Source of the DNA: Chitinophaga ginsengisegetis
Lineage (GTDB): Bacteria > Bacteroidota > Bacteroidia > Chitinophagales > Chitinophagaceae
Assembly: GCF_900168065.1 (NCBI RefSeq)
Contig: NZ_FUZZ01000004.1
Span: 434,001 to 498,000 of the forward strand
DNA: 64,000 nucleotides
Reading direction: 5' to 3'
Position numbers and translations under genes: made by a program. The notes beneath the pieces are model-generated. The model had not been told where the DNA came from. It did not search any database and was given only the letters and a program-made list of their open reading frames with translations. Shown here one piece after another: positions 61,435 through 64,000 of this stretch; within the stretch, counting starts at the first letter, position 1, and each line of letters starts with the position of its first letter.

Positions 61435-61473
61435 AAACAGCCGGCTCTCCATATCAGGGCCGGCTGTTTCTTT
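61435..61473 (+). terminator. Intrinsic terminator of the crystallin-like gene
   Basis: Arms AAACAGCCGGC (61435-61445) and GCCGGCTGTTT (61459-61469) are followed by CTTT. Confidence 0.88.
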
Positions 61474-61562
61474 AGAAATTTCTACTCCTCCTCAAATCAC
61501 ACTTCCAATTATAAAATACCTGCTGATCCCTTGAGTTGCTCAATGCTTTTGCTGAACAAAAG

Positions 61563-61609
61563 TTGGTAATTCAAATAAAGTTTGTAATTTAGTAGTCGCA
61601 ACTACTAAA
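61563..61609 (+). promoter_or_regulatory. Promoter with MarR-type palindromic operator
   Basis: TTG (61563-61565) and TAATTTAG (61585-61592) are 19 bp apart. The -7 box overlaps a palindrome with perfect arms TTTAGTAGT (61588-61596) and ACTACTAAA (61601-61609) around CGCA. The following genes are VOC and MarR, so the MarR protein probably represses this operon. Confidence 0.75.
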
Positions 61610-61618
61610 CTTGATATA

Positions 61619-61990
61619 ATGTCAAATCCAACACAACTCTCCTTTGTTTCACTCCAGGTGAGTGATCTCGACGTATCCGGAAAATTCTATACCGGAATTT
61701 TGAATTTTAAGCCGGTTTTAAAATCGCCGCCCGACGCAATAGTATTTGAACAAAAAAATGGTGCGGCATTCGCTATCAGAAAGCCTATGATTGAACTTTC
61801 CAAAGCAAACCTGCTTGGCTGGGGAGTAGCCCTGTGGTTTGCAATAGGCGACCTGGACACATTTTTGGAGACAAACAGGGAGAAAATTTCTATTGTCAAG
61901 GATATCCATCCTACGCCGTTTGGAAGAATCCTCGTTATATCCGATCCTGATGGCTATTCAATTACATTACAGGAAACAAAAGAAGGTTGA
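61619..61990 (+). CDS. VOC/glyoxalase-family protein
   Basis: This is a 123-aa single-subunit VOC-fold protein (glyoxalase/bleomycin resistance/dioxygenase superfamily). Typical segments are SFVSLQVSDLDVSGKFYTGI, the FEQKNGAAFAIRKP strand and RILVISDPDGYSITLQE at the end. Metal-ligand residues are not clear, so catalytic function is uncertain. First gene of a two-gene operon with MarR, 4 bp apart. Confidence 0.9.
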   Translation: MSNPTQLSFVSLQVSDLDVSGKFYTGILNFKPVLKSPPDAIVFEQKNGAAFAIRKPMIELSKANLLGWGVALWFAIGDLDTFLETNREKISIVKDIHPTPFGRILVISDPDGYSITLQETKEG

Positions 61991-61994
61991 TAGT

Positions 61995-62444
61995 ATGGAT
62001 AAACAAAATCAGATATTCTCCTATGTAGAACCAGAAGAAAACAGCGGGTACCTGCTTTGGCAGGTGACCATGCAATGGCAGTTAAGCATGAACAGGGCAC
62101 TTGGAAAGATGGAACTCACGCTAACTCAATTTTCTTTAATGGCAGGTCTTTACTGGTTAAGTAGAAAAGAAAAAACAGTTACCCAGCAGCAATTGGCGGA
62201 TTACGCTAATACCGATAAAATGATGACTTCTAAAGTATTAATGGCTTTAGAAAAAAAACAGATCATAAAAAGGGTAAAAGATCCTGTCGACAGTCGCGCG
62301 AAACAATTAAAAATTACCAGCAAAGGCACACAAATACTAAAAGAGGCTTATCATATCGTTGAACAGGTAGATGCCGTATTTTTCAAAAATGTGATAAAAG
62401 ATAAAGCGACATTCGATCATTTACTTATGAGATTAATAAAGTAG
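61995..62444 (+). CDS. MarR-family transcription regulator
   Basis: This is a 149-aa winged-helix repressor. I chose the ATG at 61995, which starts 4 bp after the VOC gene stop; a longer frame from 61893 lies inside that gene. Motifs are LTLTQFSLMAGLYWLSRKEK, QQQLADYANTDKMMTSKVLM (recognition helix) and KRVKDPVDSRAKQLKITSKG (wing). It probably represses its own operon through the palindrome at 61588-61609 and responds to a small aromatic or electrophilic ligand, by analogy with the family. Confidence 0.94.
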   Translation: MDKQNQIFSYVEPEENSGYLLWQVTMQWQLSMNRALGKMELTLTQFSLMAGLYWLSRKEKTVTQQQLADYANTDKMMTSKVLMALEKKQIIKRVKDPVDSRAKQLKITSKGTQILKEAYHIVEQVDAVFFKNVIKDKATFDHLLMRLIK

Positions 62445-62466
62445 ATAACGCTGAATGAGATAACTG

Positions 62467-63735
62467 CTAGTAGGTTTCCCCTGTATATGCCACGGCATCA
62501 TCTGCCGGTGGATGAAATTCCTTTTCGCTTTTTGCAATAACGATCGTAGCCACGCCATTACCGATGATATTAGTGATGGCGCGCGCTTCGCTCATAAATT
62601 TATCTACCCCCAACAGGAAAGCAAGCCCTTCTACCGGAATTTTATGAATAGCCGTAAGTGTGGAAGCCAATACAATAAACCCGCTGCCGGTTACTCCTGC
62701 GGCGCCTTTCGAGGTAACCATCAGTATGCCTATAATAGTGAGGATTTCCCCGATAGTGAGATGTACGTCATACAGCTGTGCAATAAAAATAACTGACATC
62801 GACAGGTAAATAGAGGTACCATCCAGGTTAAAGGAATAGCCGGTTGGCACTACCAGTCCTACTACCGATTTACTGCAACCCATTTTCTCCAGCTTCAGCA
62901 TAATAGAAGGTAAAGCCGATTCTGAAGAGGAAGTGCCCAGCACCAGTAAAAGCTCTTCCCTGATATATTTAAGAAAACGCAGGATGCTCATTTTATAGTA
63001 CTTCAAAATACCGCCGAGTACCAGGAAAATAAAAACGGCCATCGTCAGGTATACAGTGCCCATTAACTTGGCCAATGGTACCAATGTATGCAAACCGAAC
63101 TTCCCAACGGTATAGGCCATTCCTCCGAAAGCGCCCAGCGGAGCCAGGTACATCACATACTTCAGTGCCTTGAAAACCAGTTTGGACAGTTTACCCAGGC
63201 CCCTGATCACCACCAGCCGGTATTTCGAGTAATTGAGCAATACCCCGATGATGATAGCGGCTACCAATACCTGCAGCGTTATATTATTCAGGAAGAAGGA
63301 AAGCCAGTCGAAACTTTTTGCTGCACCGGAAGTATATTTGGAAGCATTTTCAATTTGCAGGCTCGACTTATCAATTTTTCCCGGCTTGATCAATAATGCC
63401 ATCAGCACACCGGCGGCCAGTGAAATGGTGGAAACTACCTCAAAATAAAGAAGCGATTTAACACCAATACGCCCCACTTTTTTCAGATCGTCCATTCCGC
63501 TGATGCCCAAAACAATGGTCAGGAAAATAATCGGCGCAATAAACAGCTTGATAATATCAATAAAGGTTTTTCCTATGATTTCCATCTTCACACCGGTGGC
63601 CGGCGCCAGGCTGCCCAGTAATACGCCGGCGATAATGGCGATGAGCACCCAGAAGGTAAGATTGGTAAAGATCCTGATGTGTAAACTCCGTTTCACAGCT
63701 GCTTCCGGCTTGTACGAGGCTATATCTTCGTGCAT
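62467..63735 (-). CDS. Dicarboxylate/amino acid:cation symporter (DAACS family)
   Basis: This is a 422-aa membrane transporter of the GltP/DctA family, taking up C4-dicarboxylates, glutamate or aspartate with H+ or Na+. About eight hydrophobic segments are followed by the re-entrant serine-rich loop LGTSSSESALPSIMLKLEKM and VPTGYSFNLDGTSIYLS (the family NxDGT site). The end KGAAGVTGSGFIVLASTLTA is also conserved. Substrate cannot be decided from sequence alone. It converges with the MarR gene. Confidence 0.95.
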   Translation of the reverse strand: MHEDIASYKPEAAVKRSLHIRIFTNLTFWVLIAIIAGVLLGSLAPATGVKMEIIGKTFIDIIKLFIAPIIFLTIVLGISGMDDLKKVGRIGVKSLLYFEVVSTISLAAGVLMALLIKPGKIDKSSLQIENASKYTSGAAKSFDWLSFFLNNITLQVLVAAIIIGVLLNYSKYRLVVIRGLGKLSKLVFKALKYVMYLAPLGAFGGMAYTVGKFGLHTLVPLAKLMGTVYLTMAVFIFLVLGGILKYYKMSILRFLKYIREELLLVLGTSSSESALPSIMLKLEKMGCSKSVVGLVVPTGYSFNLDGTSIYLSMSVIFIAQLYDVHLTIGEILTIIGILMVTSKGAAGVTGSGFIVLASTLTAIHKIPVEGLAFLLGVDKFMSEARAITNIIGNGVATIVIAKSEKEFHPPADDAVAYTGETY

Positions 63736-63840
63736 GGGTTCGATCGATTTTCGTTGAAATTCCCGTCAAGTAACGAAATTTTAGCCGCTTATTTTAGCAT
63801 GGGTCATATATTTATTTTATTGGATTTGGTTGCTCCATAT

Positions 63841-64000
63841 TTATAACCCGCCGGTTTCAATAATGGAAATGATCTGTTGCCGTGCCTGTTTGGATTCAGG
63901 TAAGTTAATGAGCATCCAGTCGTGAACCATTCCCGGATATTCCACATAAATAAACTGTACATCTTCCGGATCGATCATTTTCTTCAGTTTACGCGCGTCT
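63841..64000 (-). CDS. Alpha/beta hydrolase, C-terminal fragment (cut by window edge)
   Basis: The last 53 codons of a minus-strand gene: DARKLKKMIDPEDVQFIYVE and YPGMVHDWMLINLPESKQAR, ending at TAA (63841-63843). The catalytic His in GMVHDW and the Asp-containing DARKL match esterase/lipase-type (HSL-like) alpha/beta hydrolases. The rest lies outside the window. Confidence 0.75.
   Translation of the reverse strand, partial: DARKLKKMIDPEDVQFIYVEYPGMVHDWMLINLPESKQARQQIISIIETGGL

Noticed and set aside
1..64000. CRISPR arrays, rRNA, tRNA or riboswitches
   Set aside because: No regularly spaced repeats, rRNA or tRNA-like sequences, and no known riboswitch consensus was noticed while reading both strands.

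Overview
The window looks like a chromosomal segment of a Bacteroidota bacterium, most likely a Chitinophaga-like member of the Chitinophagaceae. Reasons: a GH95-like glycosidase, DUF4369-thioredoxin and AsmA proteins typical of the phylum, A-rich leaders instead of Shine-Dalgarno sites, and promoter elements of the TTTG/TAnnTTTG type. The genus is inferred; no rRNA or tRNA gene is present. The two edge genes, a sensor kinase at the left and an alpha/beta hydrolase at the right, are cut by the window.

The centrepiece is a single minus-strand operon of 23 genes from about 37.49 kb down to 4.09 kb that encodes an extracellular contractile injection system (eCIS), a headless phage-tail-like particle. 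In transcription order: DUF4255/Pvc16 cap (tube terminator), an unknown 443-aa protein, one sheath, two unknown cysteine-rich helical proteins, two tube proteins, a 59-aa DUF5908 protein, LysM adaptor, VgrG-like spike, PAAR tip, gp25 wedge, a 1490-aa baseplate J protein, a 2131-aa second baseplate protein, and the CIS tape-measure-type protein. Then comes a cargo/accessory block: DUF4157+OmpA-like protein, OmpA-like protein, a 948-aa DUF4157 protein with a possible clan CD peptidase-like core and C-terminal SH3-like domain, a beta-propeller-like protein, a vanadium-haloperoxidase homologue with its vanadate-binding residues intact, a ParA ATPase, a third DUF4157 protein and the Afp15-type AAA ATPase. 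Four accessory proteins share a short N-terminal twin-FF motif that could be a loading or recruitment signal. No tail fibre, ClpV, T6SS membrane complex, capsid, terminase or integrase was seen.

Left of the operon lie a two-component system, a glycerophosphodiester phosphodiesterase and an AAC(3)-I-like acetyltransferase. Right of it (37.95-44.6 kb) is a block of redox and detoxification genes (Crp/Fnr regulator, quinone oxidoreductase, AraC regulator, SDR, ABM monooxygenase, carboxymuconolactone decarboxylase-like protein, azoreductase). Its left part is visibly AT-rich. The segment is bracketed by an intact ASCH-winged-helix gene and a rearranged, roughly 95 percent identical remnant of that gene.

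From 44.9 to 64 kb the content is ordinary chromosomal: a lipoprotein, an ArsR-SRPBCC-SRPBCC operon with tandem palindromic operators, a thioesterase, a GH95-like enzyme, two adjacent ankyrin proteins, an AsmA protein, a TlpA-like thioredoxin, DinB, a beta/gamma-crystallin-like protein, a VOC-MarR pair with a palindromic operator, and a dicarboxylate symporter. Several strong intrinsic terminators separate these units.
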